Part shown: positions 8,901-18,036 of the stretch, in pieces
How the letters are laid out: each line of letters opens with the position of its first letter
Numbering within the stretch: the first letter of the stretch is position 1
Assembly (NCBI GenBank): GCA_048268845.1
Contig: JBLWUQ010000001.1
Span: forward strand, 62,001-126,000
DNA from: Muriiphilus sp048268845
Lineage (GTDB): Bacteria > Pseudomonadota > Alphaproteobacteria > Rhodobacterales > Rhodobacteraceae
Reading direction: 5' to 3'
DNA length: 64,000 bases
Translations under genes and position numbers: made by a program
Notes under the pieces: generated by a model
What the model saw: the letters and a program-made list of their open reading frames with translations, nothing else
Databases searched by the model: none
Told to the model about the DNA's origin: nothing

Positions 8901-9188
8901 TTAGTTGTTGACGCTGTCTTTCAGGGCCTTGGCGATGGTCATCTTGACCACCTTGTCGGCCTCTTTCTTGATCTGCTCGCCGGTGGCGGGGTTGCGCACC
9001 ATGCGCTCGGGGCGCTCGCGGCAGTAGATCTTGCCGACGCCCGGCAGGGTCACAGCGCCGCCGCTCGAGACTTCGCTGGTGATGACGGCGATCACGCCAT
9101 CAAGCGCCGCCGCAGCGGTTTTCTTGTCCGCACCCATTTCCTCGGCCAGGGCAGCAACGAGTTGGGTCTTGGTCATCGGTTTCGCCAT
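8901..9188 (-). CDS. HU-family nucleoid DNA-binding protein
   Basis: A 95-residue histone-like protein. The HU/IHF fold is clear: helical N-terminus MTKTQLVAALAEEMGADKKTA, then a beta arm with VTLPGVGKIYCRERPERM and the RNPATGEQIKK DNA-clasping arm. It carries a short extension MAKP and a slightly longer, less canonical core than HU-alpha/beta, as seen in alphaproteobacterial paralogues. It acts as a small basic dimer that bends and compacts DNA. The start at 9188 has GAGGAGA upstream; a start five codons earlier overlaps that site. Monocistronic, with its own terminator. Confidence 0.92.
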   Translation of the reverse strand: MAKPMTKTQLVAALAEEMGADKKTAAAALDGVIAVITSEVSSGGAVTLPGVGKIYCRERPERMVRNPATGEQIKKEADKVVKMTIAKALKDSVNN

Positions 9189-9332
9189 GTATTGTCTCCT
9201 CACATGTCCCGTTCTTGGGTTTGATGCGGCGCATTTAACTGATTGTCGGCGCGCCGCACAATCTCTGGTATCGAAAAAAGCCGAGAAATAACGGGTTTCC
9301 GCCTGCTTTTTCGACGATTTTCCACTGTCTTT

Positions 9333-10820
9333 CTAAAGAAAGGCGGTTTCCTCGAAGGATCGCAGCTTCCGGCTGTGGATACGCTCGAGCGGCATGTCGC
9401 GCAGAAGCTCCATTGCGCGGATGCCGATCAAGAGGTGCCGGGCCACCTGAGAGGTGTAGAACTCGCTCGCCATGCCCGGCAATTTCAGCTCGCCATGCAG
9501 CGGTTTGTCCGACACGCAAAGCAGCGTTCCATAGGGAACCCGGAAGCGAAACCCGTTGGCCGCGATGGTCGCGCTTTCCATGTCGAGCGCGATTGCGCGC
9601 GACTGGCTCAGCCGCTGCACCGGGCCGGTATGCTCGCGCAGTTCCCAGTTGCGGTTGTCGAAACTCGCCACCGTGCCGGTCCGCATGATCCGCTTGAGCT
9701 CGTAGCCCGACAGCTCGGTCACATCCGCCACCGCGTTTTCCAGCGCGATCTGGATCTCCGCCAGCGGCGGGATCGGCACCCAGATCGGCAGATCGTCGTC
9801 GAGAATCTTGTCCTCGCGCAGATAGGCGTGGGCCAGCACGAAATCGCCCAACCGTTGCGAATTGCGCAGCCCGGCGCAGTGGCCGACCATCAGCCAGGCA
9901 TGCGGGCGCAGCACCGCGATGTGGTCGGTTGCGGTCTTGGCGTTGGACGGGCCGATGCCGATGTTGACCAGCGTGATGCCGCTCTGGTCGGGCCGTTTCA
10001 GGTGATAGGTCGGCATCTGCGGCAGCTTGGCCGGGTGATCCATCTCGGCGGACTGAGTGAAGATCTCGCAGTTCCCCGGACCGACAAAGCTGGTGTAGCC
10101 GCTGTCGGGATCGGCGAGGGCGGCGCGGGCGAAGGCCTCGAATTCCTCGACGTAGAACTGGTAGTTGGTGAACAACACGTAGTTCTGGAAATGCTCGGGA
10201 ATGGTCGCGGTGTAATGCGCCAGCCGCGCCAGCGAGTAATCGACGCGCTGCGCGGTGAACGGCGCCAGCGGCGATGAGCCGTCCGCGTTCAGATAGTCCA
10301 GCCCGTTGACGATGTTGTCATGGGTGGTGCTCAGGTCGGGCACGTCGAACACGTCGCGCAGCGGAAACGGCATCGCGCCTTCCTGCGGCACGGTGATGTC
10401 GGAGCGCCCGGCAACCGCGAAATGCACGGGAATGGGCGTGGACGACAGCCCGATCCACACCGGCACACCGTGGTTCTTCAACAACAACCCGATCTGCTGG
10501 ATCAGGTAGTCGCGAAACAGGTCGGGACGGGTGACCGAGGTGGAATAGGCACCCGGCCCCGAGACATGGCCAAAGCTCAACCGGCTGTCGATCGGATCGT
10601 GGCTTGAGGTGCGCAGCCGGATCTCGGGATAATAGGCGCGAAACCGGTTCTTCGGTCGCTCGGCACTGATCGCGGCCTGCGAGAATTTCTCGGTCAGAAA
10701 CGCGCAGGCGTCATCGTAGAGCACGTTCAGACGCGCGACCGCGGCGGCGGCATCGGTGAACCGCTCCGGCTCGGGAATTGCAGGGGTGACGACCGGCAAG
10801 GTCAGGTGTCTGGGCGTCAT
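9333..10820 (-). CDS. amn: AMP nucleosidase
   Basis: A 495-residue enzyme that hydrolyses AMP to adenine and ribose-5-phosphate. The N-terminal AMP-nucleosidase-specific domain (about residues 1-190, including RAYYPEIRLRTSSHDP) is followed by a purine-nucleoside-phosphorylase-like catalytic domain with GIGPSNAKTATDHIAVLRPH and the substrate-binding ALDMESATIAANGFRF motif near residue 430. Full family length. Its ATG overlaps the adenine deaminase stop by 4 bases (ATGA), so the two are co-translated; the product adenine is the next enzyme's substrate. The operon is transcribed from upstream of ade. Confidence 0.95.
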   Translation of the reverse strand: MTPRHLTLPVVTPAIPEPERFTDAAAAVARLNVLYDDACAFLTEKFSQAAISAERPKNRFRAYYPEIRLRTSSHDPIDSRLSFGHVSGPGAYSTSVTRPDLFRDYLIQQIGLLLKNHGVPVWIGLSSTPIPVHFAVAGRSDITVPQEGAMPFPLRDVFDVPDLSTTHDNIVNGLDYLNADGSSPLAPFTAQRVDYSLARLAHYTATIPEHFQNYVLFTNYQFYVEEFEAFARAALADPDSGYTSFVGPGNCEIFTQSAEMDHPAKLPQMPTYHLKRPDQSGITLVNIGIGPSNAKTATDHIAVLRPHAWLMVGHCAGLRNSQRLGDFVLAHAYLREDKILDDDLPIWVPIPPLAEIQIALENAVADVTELSGYELKRIMRTGTVASFDNRNWELREHTGPVQRLSQSRAIALDMESATIAANGFRFRVPYGTLLCVSDKPLHGELKLPGMASEFYTSQVARHLLIGIRAMELLRDMPLERIHSRKLRSFEETAFL

Positions 10821-12625
10821 CGCGGCTCCTCGATGAGATCGGTAATCCTGAAGGCGGTCACGTCGACAAGACCAAGGTCCGAGATGCGCAACTCGGGAAT
10901 GACCACCAGCGCCAGCAGCGAGTGCTGCATGTAGGCGTTGTTGAGCGTGCAGCCACAGGCGGCCATCGCCTCGACCATCGCCTGTGCCTTGGCGGCGACG
11001 ATCTCGGCGGGTTCTTCCGACATCAGCCCGGCAATCGGCAGTTCCACCAGCGCGATTTCCCGCCCGTCCTTGAACACGGTGATGCCGCCGCCAACCTCGC
11101 CCAGCCGGTTCGCCGCCAGCGCCATGTCGGCGCGCGAGGTGCCGACCACGATCATGTGATGGCTGTCGTGCGCCACGGTCGAGGCCATCGCCATATTGCC
11201 GGTGTAGCCGAAACCCGACACGAAGCCGTTGACGACGCCGCCGGTGCCCCGGTGCCGCTCGACCAGCGCGATCTGCGCCACGTCCCCGGCCTCGTCACCC
11301 TCGACGATCCCATCACGCACCTCCAGATCCGCCGTCAGCGCCTTGGTCGGCGCCTGGTTCTCGACCACGCCGATCACCTTGGCAGTGACGCGGTTGGCGC
11401 CCTCGGGGGCGACGATCTCGAAATCGGTGGCGCTCAGCACCTTGCCCAGATGCACGGTGTTGCGTGCGCTGTCAGGCCAGTCCAGATGCGGCGTCTCGAC
11501 GGTGATCTTGCCGTCAATCGCCACGGTCCGTCCGCGCGCGATGACATGCTCGATCGGCAGCGTCACGAGGTCCGAAGTCAGGATCACATCCGCCCGCCGC
11601 CCCGGCGCAATCGAGCCAAGTTCACGCTCCAGTCCGAAATGCGTGGCGGTGTTGATCGTCGCCATCTGCAGCGCCACCACCGGATCGCAGCCGCAGGCGA
11701 TGGCATGGCGCACCACGCGGTTCATGTGCCCGTCATTGACCAGCGTGCCGGAATGGCTGTCATCGGTGCAAAGGATGAAGTTGCGCGGATCGAGCCCCTT
11801 TTCGGTGACGGCGGTGATCTGCGTCTCGACGTCATACCAGGCCGAACCCAGCCGCATCATCGCGCGCATCCCCTGACGCACCCGCGCAATCGCATCGGCT
11901 TCGCAGGTGCCTTCGTGATCGTCGGCAGGCCCGCCGGCGGCATAGGCGTGAAAGGCCGGGCCAAGATCGGGGCTGGCATAATGCCCGCCCACAATCTTGC
12001 CCGCCATCAGCGTCGCCGCGATCTCGGCCAGCATCTTGGGGTCGGCGTTGACCACGCCGGGAAAGTTCATCATCTCGCCCAGCCCGATGATGCCCGGCCA
12101 GCTCATCGCCTCGGCCACATCCTCGGCGCTGATCTCGAACCCGGTGGTTTCCAGCCCCGGCGCGCTGGGCGCGCAGGACGGCATTTCGGTGAAGATGTTG
12201 ACCGGCTGCATCATCGCCTCGTCATGCATCAGCCGCACGCCTGCCAGCCCCAGAACATTGGCGATCTCGTGCGGGTCGGTGAACATCGTGGTGGTGCCAT
12301 GCGGGATGACGGCGCGGGCGAACCCCGCCGGGGTCAGCATCCCGCTTTCGATGTGCATGTGGGCATCGCAAAGGCCGGGGATCAGGAACCGGCCATCGGC
12401 CTCGATCACCTCGGTATCGGGGCCTATGCAATGGCTGGCATCGGGGCCGACATAGGCAAACCGCCCGTCGGCAATCGCCACCTGCCAGCCGTCGAGCACC
12501 TCGCGGCTTTGCACGTTGACGAGCTTGCCGCCACGGATCACGCTATCGGCAGCTTCACGCCCGGCGGCCACGGCAACAAGTCGGGCGGCGCTTTCGGGCC
12601 AGGATTTCAGGGGTGTATCACTCAT
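10817..12625 (-). CDS. ade: Adenine deaminase
   Basis: A 602-residue amidohydrolase that converts adenine to hypoxanthine and ammonia. The metal-binding amidohydrolase motif is DAHMHIESGMLTP (about residues 90-102), with further ligands in HGTTTMFTDPHEIAN and the CTDDSHSGTLVNDGHMNR segment. The C-terminal adenine-deaminase-specific domain (from about residue 400) is present, so it is the Mn/Fe-dependent Ade type rather than the adenosine-deaminase-like type. First gene of the ade-amn operon: AMP to adenine to hypoxanthine, feeding the purine pool or purine catabolism. Confidence 0.95.
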   Translation of the reverse strand: MSDTPLKSWPESAARLVAVAAGREAADSVIRGGKLVNVQSREVLDGWQVAIADGRFAYVGPDASHCIGPDTEVIEADGRFLIPGLCDAHMHIESGMLTPAGFARAVIPHGTTTMFTDPHEIANVLGLAGVRLMHDEAMMQPVNIFTEMPSCAPSAPGLETTGFEISAEDVAEAMSWPGIIGLGEMMNFPGVVNADPKMLAEIAATLMAGKIVGGHYASPDLGPAFHAYAAGGPADDHEGTCEADAIARVRQGMRAMMRLGSAWYDVETQITAVTEKGLDPRNFILCTDDSHSGTLVNDGHMNRVVRHAIACGCDPVVALQMATINTATHFGLERELGSIAPGRRADVILTSDLVTLPIEHVIARGRTVAIDGKITVETPHLDWPDSARNTVHLGKVLSATDFEIVAPEGANRVTAKVIGVVENQAPTKALTADLEVRDGIVEGDEAGDVAQIALVERHRGTGGVVNGFVSGFGYTGNMAMASTVAHDSHHMIVVGTSRADMALAANRLGEVGGGITVFKDGREIALVELPIAGLMSEEPAEIVAAKAQAMVEAMAACGCTLNNAYMQHSLLALVVIPELRISDLGLVDVTAFRITDLIEEPR

Positions 12626-12737
12626 GGATCAATTGTGAAGCAAAGGCGGGCGAGTGCAAGCCCTCAACAGCGCCGCAAACCGGCTGGTGCCGGGACGTTC
12701 GCCGTGACAGGTTCGGTCAAAACCGAGGAGGTCCGCG

Positions 12738-13604
12738 ATGACGAACACGATGCTCATATTCGGCTGCGGCTATTCCGGCCGGGCGCTGGCACGGACCCTC
12801 ATCGCCGAGGGCTGGCGCGTCATCGGCACCACCCGTAGCGCCGACAGGGCGCGCGATCTGGCGGCCGAAGGGATCGAAGCGGTGGTCTGGCCCGGCAATG
12901 ACCTGACACCCCATCTGGCCGACACCACCCACCTCCTGCTGTCCGCCGCGCCTGATGACGACGGCGACCCGGTGCTTGCCGCTCTGGCGGACCAGATCGG
13001 GAGGGAGCGGTTCGATTGGGTCGGCTACCTTTCGACCACCGGCGTTTACGGCGACCATCAGGGGGACTGGGTTGACGAGACAACACCTCTGACCCCCAGC
13101 ACCCGGCGCGGGCGTCAGCGGGTGCGGGCCGAAGGTCAATGGCGGGCATTGGCCGCCGAGGCCGGCCTGCCGCTCCACATCTTCCGCCTTGCCGGCATCT
13201 ACGGGCCGGGGCGCGGGCCGTTCGCCAAGGTCCGGCGCGGCACCGCGCGCCAGATCGTCAAGCCGGGGCAGGTGTTTTCGCGCATCCATGTCGAGGACAT
13301 CGCCCAAGTGCTCGCCGCCTCGATCACCCGGCCGGAACCGGATGCGGTCTACAACGTCTGCGACGACCTTGCCGCTCCGCCCGAGGACGTGCTGGCCTAC
13401 GCCGCCGAGCTTCTGGGCGTCACCCTGCCGCCCGCAGAAGACTATGAGACCGCCGAGATGACGCCGATGGCGCGCAGCTTCTATGCCGAGTCCAAGCGGG
13501 TGCGAAACGACCGGATCAAGGCCGATCTGGGCGTGGTGCTGAAGTATCCGACCTATCGCGACGGGTTGGCGGCGCTTTTCGCGCTGGAAGACGCAAAAGA
13601 ATAG
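12738..13604 (+). CDS. NAD(P)-binding epimerase/SDR-like protein (YeeZ type)
   Basis: A 288-residue extended-SDR protein. The Rossmann motif is unusual, FGCGYSGRALARTL (GxGxxG near residues 8-13), as in the YeeZ/NAD-dependent-epimerase subgroup. YLSTTGVYGDHQGDWV in the middle provides the serine/threonine and tyrosine region of the active site, but the catalytic YxxxK pair is not evident, replaced by a GRQRVRAEGQWRAL helix; that fits YeeZ-like members, whose substrates are unknown. The gene stands alone with a GAGGTCCGCG ribosome site and is followed directly by a bidirectional terminator. Confidence 0.82.
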   Translation: MTNTMLIFGCGYSGRALARTLIAEGWRVIGTTRSADRARDLAAEGIEAVVWPGNDLTPHLADTTHLLLSAAPDDDGDPVLAALADQIGRERFDWVGYLSTTGVYGDHQGDWVDETTPLTPSTRRGRQRVRAEGQWRALAAEAGLPLHIFRLAGIYGPGRGPFAKVRRGTARQIVKPGQVFSRIHVEDIAQVLAASITRPEPDAVYNVCDDLAAPPEDVLAYAAELLGVTLPPAEDYETAEMTPMARSFYAESKRVRNDRIKADLGVVLKYPTYRDGLAALFALEDAKE

Positions 13605-13622
13605 GGCGCCCGAAGGCGCCCT
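13603..13622. terminator. Bidirectional terminator hairpin
   Basis: A perfect 8-bp stem AGGGCGCC/GGCGCCCT with a stable CGAA tetraloop overlaps the epimerase stop codon region and ends 25 bases before the convergent small gene. It can serve both converging transcripts, although the flanking T-runs are weak. Confidence 0.7.
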
Positions 13623-13646
13623 ATCCGAAACATTCATCCCGGCCTG

Positions 13647-13838
13647 TTACGGCAGGAAGATCACGCTGGTCGCGACCGCCAGAACGAACAGAAGCGGCGG
13701 CAGAATGTGCTGGTTGACCGACGAGCTGGACGCCTGCTGGATCACGATCTCAGGCTCCATGATCGGCGGCGCGACGGTTCCCGCTACGGCGGTTCCGGCG
13801 ACAAGTGCGAAAGCGGCGCCAAGTACGAACTTTTTCAT
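13647..13838 (-). CDS. Small exported protein with C-terminal membrane segment, unknown function
   Basis: A 63-residue protein with a clear Sec signal peptide (MKKFVLGAAFALVAGTAVAG), a short polar middle containing acidic residues and a run of four serines, and a hydrophobic C-terminal segment (LLFVLAVATSVIFLP). I recognise similar tiny proteins with a PPxxEPE, serine-rich, C-terminal-helix plan from Rhodobacteraceae genomes, but no function is known to me. After signal cleavage the mature form would be only about 43 residues, anchored by its C-terminus. It is monocistronic between the epimerase and dxs. Confidence 0.7.
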   Translation of the reverse strand: MKKFVLGAAFALVAGTAVAGTVAPPIMEPEIVIQQASSSSVNQHILPPLLFVLAVATSVIFLP

Positions 13839-13958
13839 TTTACTTACCCCAAGAGATTGAAGTTGGACCCGCATAATCTGTGTTGGTGAGCGCGCAATGT
13901 CCACCCATGGGCCGGGGATGGCGAACAATAATCCGCCGGTGTTGCATATCCGGTCCTA

Positions 13959-15899
13959 TCAGGCGCGTCCCGAGGCCCGCTTCGCCCCAAGGTCGGTGAT
14001 CCCGAGTGCCGACAGGGCTTTCGCCTCGATCTGTTCGGCGTTGAGACCGGCGACCGCATACATGTCTTTCGGGCTGGCCTGGTCGATGAATGTATCGGGC
14101 AGGACCATCGAGCGGAACCTGAGCCCGGTGTCGAACACGCCGTTCTCGGCCAGCACCTGCGCGACATGGCTGCCAAAGCCGCCGATGGCGCCTTCCTCGA
14201 TGGTGATCAGCGCCTCATGCCCAGCGGCAAGCGACAGGATCATTTCCTCGTCGAGCGGCTTGGCAAAACGCGCATCGGCCACCGTGGGCGTGATGCCGCG
14301 CGCCGCCAGCCGTTCGGCGGCGATCATGGTCTCCTCCAGCCGCGTCCCGATGCTCAGAAGCGCGACCCGGCTGCCCTGCTGCATGATCCGGCCCTTGCCG
14401 ATCTCGAGCACTTCCGGGGTTTCGGGCATTTCGGTGCCGACGCCCTCGCCGCGCGGATAGCGCACGGCGGAGGGGCCATCGTCAATCGCGGCGGCGGTGG
14501 CGATCATGTGGACAAGCTCGGCCTCGTCGGCGGGCGCCATGATGGTGAAACCCGGCAGGTTGCCAAGATAGGCCAGATCGAAACTGCCCGCATGGGTCGC
14601 GCCATCGGCCCCGACCAGCCCGGCGCGGTCGATCATGAAACGCACCGGCAGGCGCTGGATCGCCACATCATGCACCACCTGATCGTAGCCGCGTTGCAGG
14701 AAGGTCGAATAGATCGCACAGAACGGCCGCATCCCGCCCGCCGCCAGCGCCGCCGAAAAGGTCACGCCGTGCTGTTCGGCGATGCCCACGTCAAAGACCC
14801 GCGACGGGAAGCGGTCGGCGAGGAAATTCACCCCGGTGCCCTCGGGCATCGCGGCGGTGACGGCGCAGATCCGGCTGTCTTTTTCGGCCAGCGCGGTCAG
14901 GGTCTGGCCGAACACCGAAGTATAGGACGGCGCGTTCGGTTTCGACTTGTGCTGCTTGCCGGTCATCACGTCGAATTTTGCGGTCGCATGGCCCCGGTCG
15001 CCCGCGTTCTCGGCATGGGAATAGCCCTTGCCCTTCTTGGTGATGACATGGATCAAGACCGGCCCGGTGGCGCGGTCGTGCACGGTGCGGAGCACCCCCA
15101 TCAACTGGTCGATGTCGTGGCCGTCGATCGGTCCGACATAGGAAAAGCCCAGCTCCTCGAACAGCGTGCCGCCGACGGTCATCGACTTCAGCACGTCCTT
15201 GGCCCGGCGCGCACCTTCCTGGAACGGCGGCGGCAACAGGTTGACCGCGCCCTTGGCGACGGCCTTCAGGTCCTGAAACGGTTCGGTCTCGTACAGCCGG
15301 GCAAGGTAGGACGACAGCGCGCCCACCGGCGCGGCGATGGACATTTCGTTGTCATTCAGCACGACGAACATGCGCTTCTTGAGGTGGCCGGCGTTGTTCA
15401 TCGCCTCGAACGCCATGCCCGCGCTCATCGAGCCGTCGCCGATCACCGCGATGGTATCGCCGATGCCATGCTCCGGCGCACCGCCAAGGTCGCGCGCACA
15501 GGCAAAGCCCAGCGCCGCCGAGATCGAGGTCGAGCTATGCGCCGCGCCGAACGGGTCATAGGGGCTTTCCGCGCGTTTGGTGAACCCCGACAGCCCGTCC
15601 TTTTGCCTGAGCGTGCGGATACGCTCGCGTCGCCCGGTCAGGATCTTGTGCGGATAGGCCTGATGCCCGACATCCCAGATCAGCTTGTCATGCGGCGTGT
15701 CGAACACCGCGTGCAGCGCCACGGTCAGTTCCACAACGCCCAGCCCGGCACCCAGATGCCCGCCGGTCTCGCTGACCGCGCTGATGGTTTCCGCTCGGAC
15801 CTCATCGGCAAGCTGGCGCAATTCGCGCAGCGACAGCGCCTTCATGTCGGCGGGCGACTGGACGCGGTCGAGCAGAGGAGTTTTGGGCCGGTCGGACAT
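13959..15899 (-). CDS. dxs: 1-deoxy-D-xylulose-5-phosphate synthase
   Basis: A 646-residue thiamine-diphosphate enzyme that condenses pyruvate and glyceraldehyde-3-phosphate, the entry step of the MEP isoprenoid pathway. The TPP/Mg motif GDGSMSAGMAFEAMNNAG (about residue 150), the transketolase-like pyrimidine domain with AEQHGVTFSAALAAGG and the substrate-contact YSTFLQRGYDQVVHD are all present. Length is standard. The start is the ATG at 15899 (MSDRPKTPLLDRV); one codon earlier is only a TTG. It lies 18 bases downstream of ispA in the same operon, so precursor supply and prenyl chain building are co-expressed. Confidence 0.96.
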   Translation of the reverse strand: MSDRPKTPLLDRVQSPADMKALSLRELRQLADEVRAETISAVSETGGHLGAGLGVVELTVALHAVFDTPHDKLIWDVGHQAYPHKILTGRRERIRTLRQKDGLSGFTKRAESPYDPFGAAHSSTSISAALGFACARDLGGAPEHGIGDTIAVIGDGSMSAGMAFEAMNNAGHLKKRMFVVLNDNEMSIAAPVGALSSYLARLYETEPFQDLKAVAKGAVNLLPPPFQEGARRAKDVLKSMTVGGTLFEELGFSYVGPIDGHDIDQLMGVLRTVHDRATGPVLIHVITKKGKGYSHAENAGDRGHATAKFDVMTGKQHKSKPNAPSYTSVFGQTLTALAEKDSRICAVTAAMPEGTGVNFLADRFPSRVFDVGIAEQHGVTFSAALAAGGMRPFCAIYSTFLQRGYDQVVHDVAIQRLPVRFMIDRAGLVGADGATHAGSFDLAYLGNLPGFTIMAPADEAELVHMIATAAAIDDGPSAVRYPRGEGVGTEMPETPEVLEIGKGRIMQQGSRVALLSIGTRLEETMIAAERLAARGITPTVADARFAKPLDEEMILSLAAGHEALITIEEGAIGGFGSHVAQVLAENGVFDTGLRFRSMVLPDTFIDQASPKDMYAVAGLNAEQIEAKALSALGITDLGAKRASGRA

Positions 15900-15917
15900 C
15901 AAGACCTCACAACAGTA

Positions 15918-16778
15918 TCATGAGTCCCGCGAGATAACGAACCGCGCGGCCTCCCGCAAGGTTTGCGCCTCATTTCCGTAGGGCGCAAGGGAATCGCAGG
16001 CCGTCTCGACCAGTTCACGCGCCCGCGCCTTGGCGGCGTCGAGACCCAGCAGCGACACGAACGTCGCCTTGTGCTTGCCCGCGTCCTTGCCGGTGGCCTT
16101 GCCCAGCCGATCCGGATCGCCTTCGACGTCAAGCACATCGTCGGCAATCTGGAACGCCAGCCCGATTGCCGCGCCATACTGGCGCAAAGGGTCGGTCGAA
16201 ACACCCGCCATCACCGCACCGGCCATCGCCGACCAGCCGATCAGCGCGCCGGTCTTGCCCGCCTGCAGCGCCACGATCTCATCGAGCGTCAGCGGCAGGT
16301 CGGCGCTTTCGGCGGCGATGTCGAGCGCCTGGCCCAGCACCATCCCCCCGGCTCCGGCAGCCTTGGCCAGCCTGCGCGACAACTCGATGCGCACATCGGC
16401 CCCGCCGATCTCGTCGCGGCCCAAGAGTTCAAACGCCAGCGCCTGCAGCGCGTCGCCTGCCAGAACGGCGGTGGCCTCGTCCCATTTGCGGTGCAAAGTC
16501 GGCTGGCCCCGGCGCAGGTCGTCGTCGTCCATGCAGGGCAGGTCGTCATGCACCAGCGAATAGGCGTGGATCGCCTCGACCGCCGCCGCCGGGAAGCGTG
16601 CGGCATCCGCCTCGACACCCAGCATCCGAGCGCCTTCCAGCACCAGAAACCCCCGCACCCCCTTGCCGCCCGCGACCGCATGGCGCATCGGCGCGGCCAT
16701 CGGGCCGGAGGCCGGCAGCGCCGCGATCAGGCAATCGCGCGCCACCTCGCGGGTTTCGGCCAGACGTTCAAGAAACAT
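15918..16778 (-). CDS. ispA: Polyprenyl synthetase (farnesyl/geranyl diphosphate synthase)
   Basis: A 286-residue trans-prenyltransferase that elongates DMAPP/IPP to C10-C15 diphosphates. The first aspartate-rich motif is DDLPCMDDDDLRRG (about residues 78-91, an extended DDxxxxD form typical of type II FPP synthases) and the second is IADDVLDVEGD (about residue 210). Length matches IspA. The ATG at 16778 overlaps the xseB stop codon by one base (TGATG), indicating coupled translation. Transcribed between xseB and dxs, the usual alphaproteobacterial order. Confidence 0.94.
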   Translation of the reverse strand: MFLERLAETREVARDCLIAALPASGPMAAPMRHAVAGGKGVRGFLVLEGARMLGVEADAARFPAAAVEAIHAYSLVHDDLPCMDDDDLRRGQPTLHRKWDEATAVLAGDALQALAFELLGRDEIGGADVRIELSRRLAKAAGAGGMVLGQALDIAAESADLPLTLDEIVALQAGKTGALIGWSAMAGAVMAGVSTDPLRQYGAAIGLAFQIADDVLDVEGDPDRLGKATGKDAGKHKATFVSLLGLDAAKARARELVETACDSLAPYGNEAQTLREAARFVISRDS

Positions 16779-17020
16779 CACAGCCCGTCGACAGGGGTGG
16801 TGCCGCTGGGGTTGCCGTCCTGATCCAGCGTGATCGCGGCGACCTTTTCCTCGGCCTCCTTCAGCTTGACCTCACAACGCGCCTTAAGCTTGGCGCCGCG
16901 CTCGTAAAGCGAGATCGACGCCTCCAGCGCAACGTCACCGCGTTCAAGCTGGCCGACGACGGCTTCAAGTTCCGCCATCGCTTCCTCAAAGCTCATCTCG
17001 TCCACCGGCTTGTCGGTCAT
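16778..17020 (-). CDS. xseB: Exodeoxyribonuclease VII small subunit
   Basis: An 80-residue, highly charged helical protein, the small subunit that assembles in several copies on XseA to form exonuclease VII, which degrades single-stranded DNA. The core MSFEEAMAELEAVVGQLERG followed by LYERGAKLKARCEVKLKEAEEK is the family pattern. It overlaps the deacetylase gene by 4 bases (ATGA) and ispA by one base. The large subunit xseA is not in the window. Confidence 0.93.
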   Translation of the reverse strand: MTDKPVDEMSFEEAMAELEAVVGQLERGDVALEASISLYERGAKLKARCEVKLKEAEEKVAAITLDQDGNPSGTTPVDGL

Positions 17021-17952
17021 TGTCCGCGCTCCATCAGGATTTCAACATGCAGGGCCACGCTCTCGGCCAAGGCTTCCAGATCATATCCGCCCTCAAGCGT
17101 CGAGACCACCCGCCCGTCGCAGACGTCATCCGCCAGATCGCAGATGCGGTGCGTCAGCCAGCCGAAATCCTCGGTCTGCCAATGCAGCCCCGCCAGCGGA
17201 TCGCGGGCATGGGCGTCGAACCCGGCCGACACGAGGATCAGTTCAGGCCGGAAATCGGCGATCCACGGCAGGACATTGTTCTCCCACTCGTGGCGCATGC
17301 GTTCGCCGCCAGACCCTTCGGGCAGCGGCACGTTCAGGATCTGGTCATAAGCGCCCTTCTCATGCGCCGCGCCTGTGCCGGGATAGAGCGGCATCTGGTG
17401 CGACGAGGCAAAGCGCGCGCGGCTTTCGTTCCACAGCACGTCTTGCGTGCCGTTGCCGTGATGCACGTCGAAATCCAGCACCGCGACCCGGTCGAGGTTG
17501 TGGAAATCGAGCGCGTGCAGTGCTGCGATGGCGACGTTGGAGAACAGGCAGAACCCCATCGCGCGCGCCTTCTCGGCGTGGTGCCCCGGCGGGCGGCAGG
17601 CGACGAAGGCGTTGCCCGCCTCGCGCGCCAGCACCATATCCACCGCCGCGACACCGCCACCGACCGCGCGCAGCGCGGCGTTGTATGAGCCGGGTGACAT
17701 CGAGGTGTCGGGGTCAAGCTGGGTCAAGCCTTCATCCGGCGCGCTGTTGCGGATGCGATCAAGATGCACCATCGGGTGCGCACGACGGATATCAGCCTCT
17801 TGGCCTAAGGGCGCCTCGCGCCTCTCGAGCGCGGCAAAGCCTGGCGCGGCCAAGGCCGCCTCGATCGCTTGCAGGCGGGCCACCTGTTCGGGATGGCCGG
17901 GGGGGTTCACATGAAGAAGACAGTCGGGGTGGGTGAAAAGCGCTGTTGTCAT
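17017..17952 (-). CDS. Histone-deacetylase-family protein (AcuC/acetylpolyamine amidohydrolase-like)
   Basis: A 311-residue zinc-dependent deacylase of the arginase/deacetylase fold. The catalytic elements RPPGHHAEKARAMGFCLFSN (twin histidines), LDFDVHHGNGTQD (zinc Asp and His) and SAGFDAHARDPLAG (zinc Asp) are intact, so it should be active. Bacterial relatives deacetylate polyamines, lysines or other acetylated small molecules; the substrate is not predictable here. The start MTTALFTHPDCLLH at 17952 matches the family N-terminus. Its position before xseB-ispA-dxs is a conserved order in Rhodobacteraceae rather than a functional link. Confidence 0.9.
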   Translation of the reverse strand: MTTALFTHPDCLLHVNPPGHPEQVARLQAIEAALAAPGFAALERREAPLGQEADIRRAHPMVHLDRIRNSAPDEGLTQLDPDTSMSPGSYNAALRAVGGGVAAVDMVLAREAGNAFVACRPPGHHAEKARAMGFCLFSNVAIAALHALDFHNLDRVAVLDFDVHHGNGTQDVLWNESRARFASSHQMPLYPGTGAAHEKGAYDQILNVPLPEGSGGERMRHEWENNVLPWIADFRPELILVSAGFDAHARDPLAGLHWQTEDFGWLTHRICDLADDVCDGRVVSTLEGGYDLEALAESVALHVEILMERGQ

Positions 17953-18036
17953 GGGGCGAATGTGTCCTGTCGGCGCGGCGATGCCAAGGGCGGTTCGCAC
18001 CTTGCCGGGCCGAATACCCGCGTTATTGCACCGCCC

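Noticed and set aside
10922..12838. Open reading frame of 638 codons on the plus strand opposite ade
   Set aside because: Composition is rich in His, Arg, Gly and Asp from reading a high-GC gene backwards; no motif, no ribosome site, and it is antisense to a full adenine deaminase.
14166..15923. 585-codon plus-strand frame opposite dxs
   Set aside because: Antisense of a complete dxs gene; no recognisable protein.
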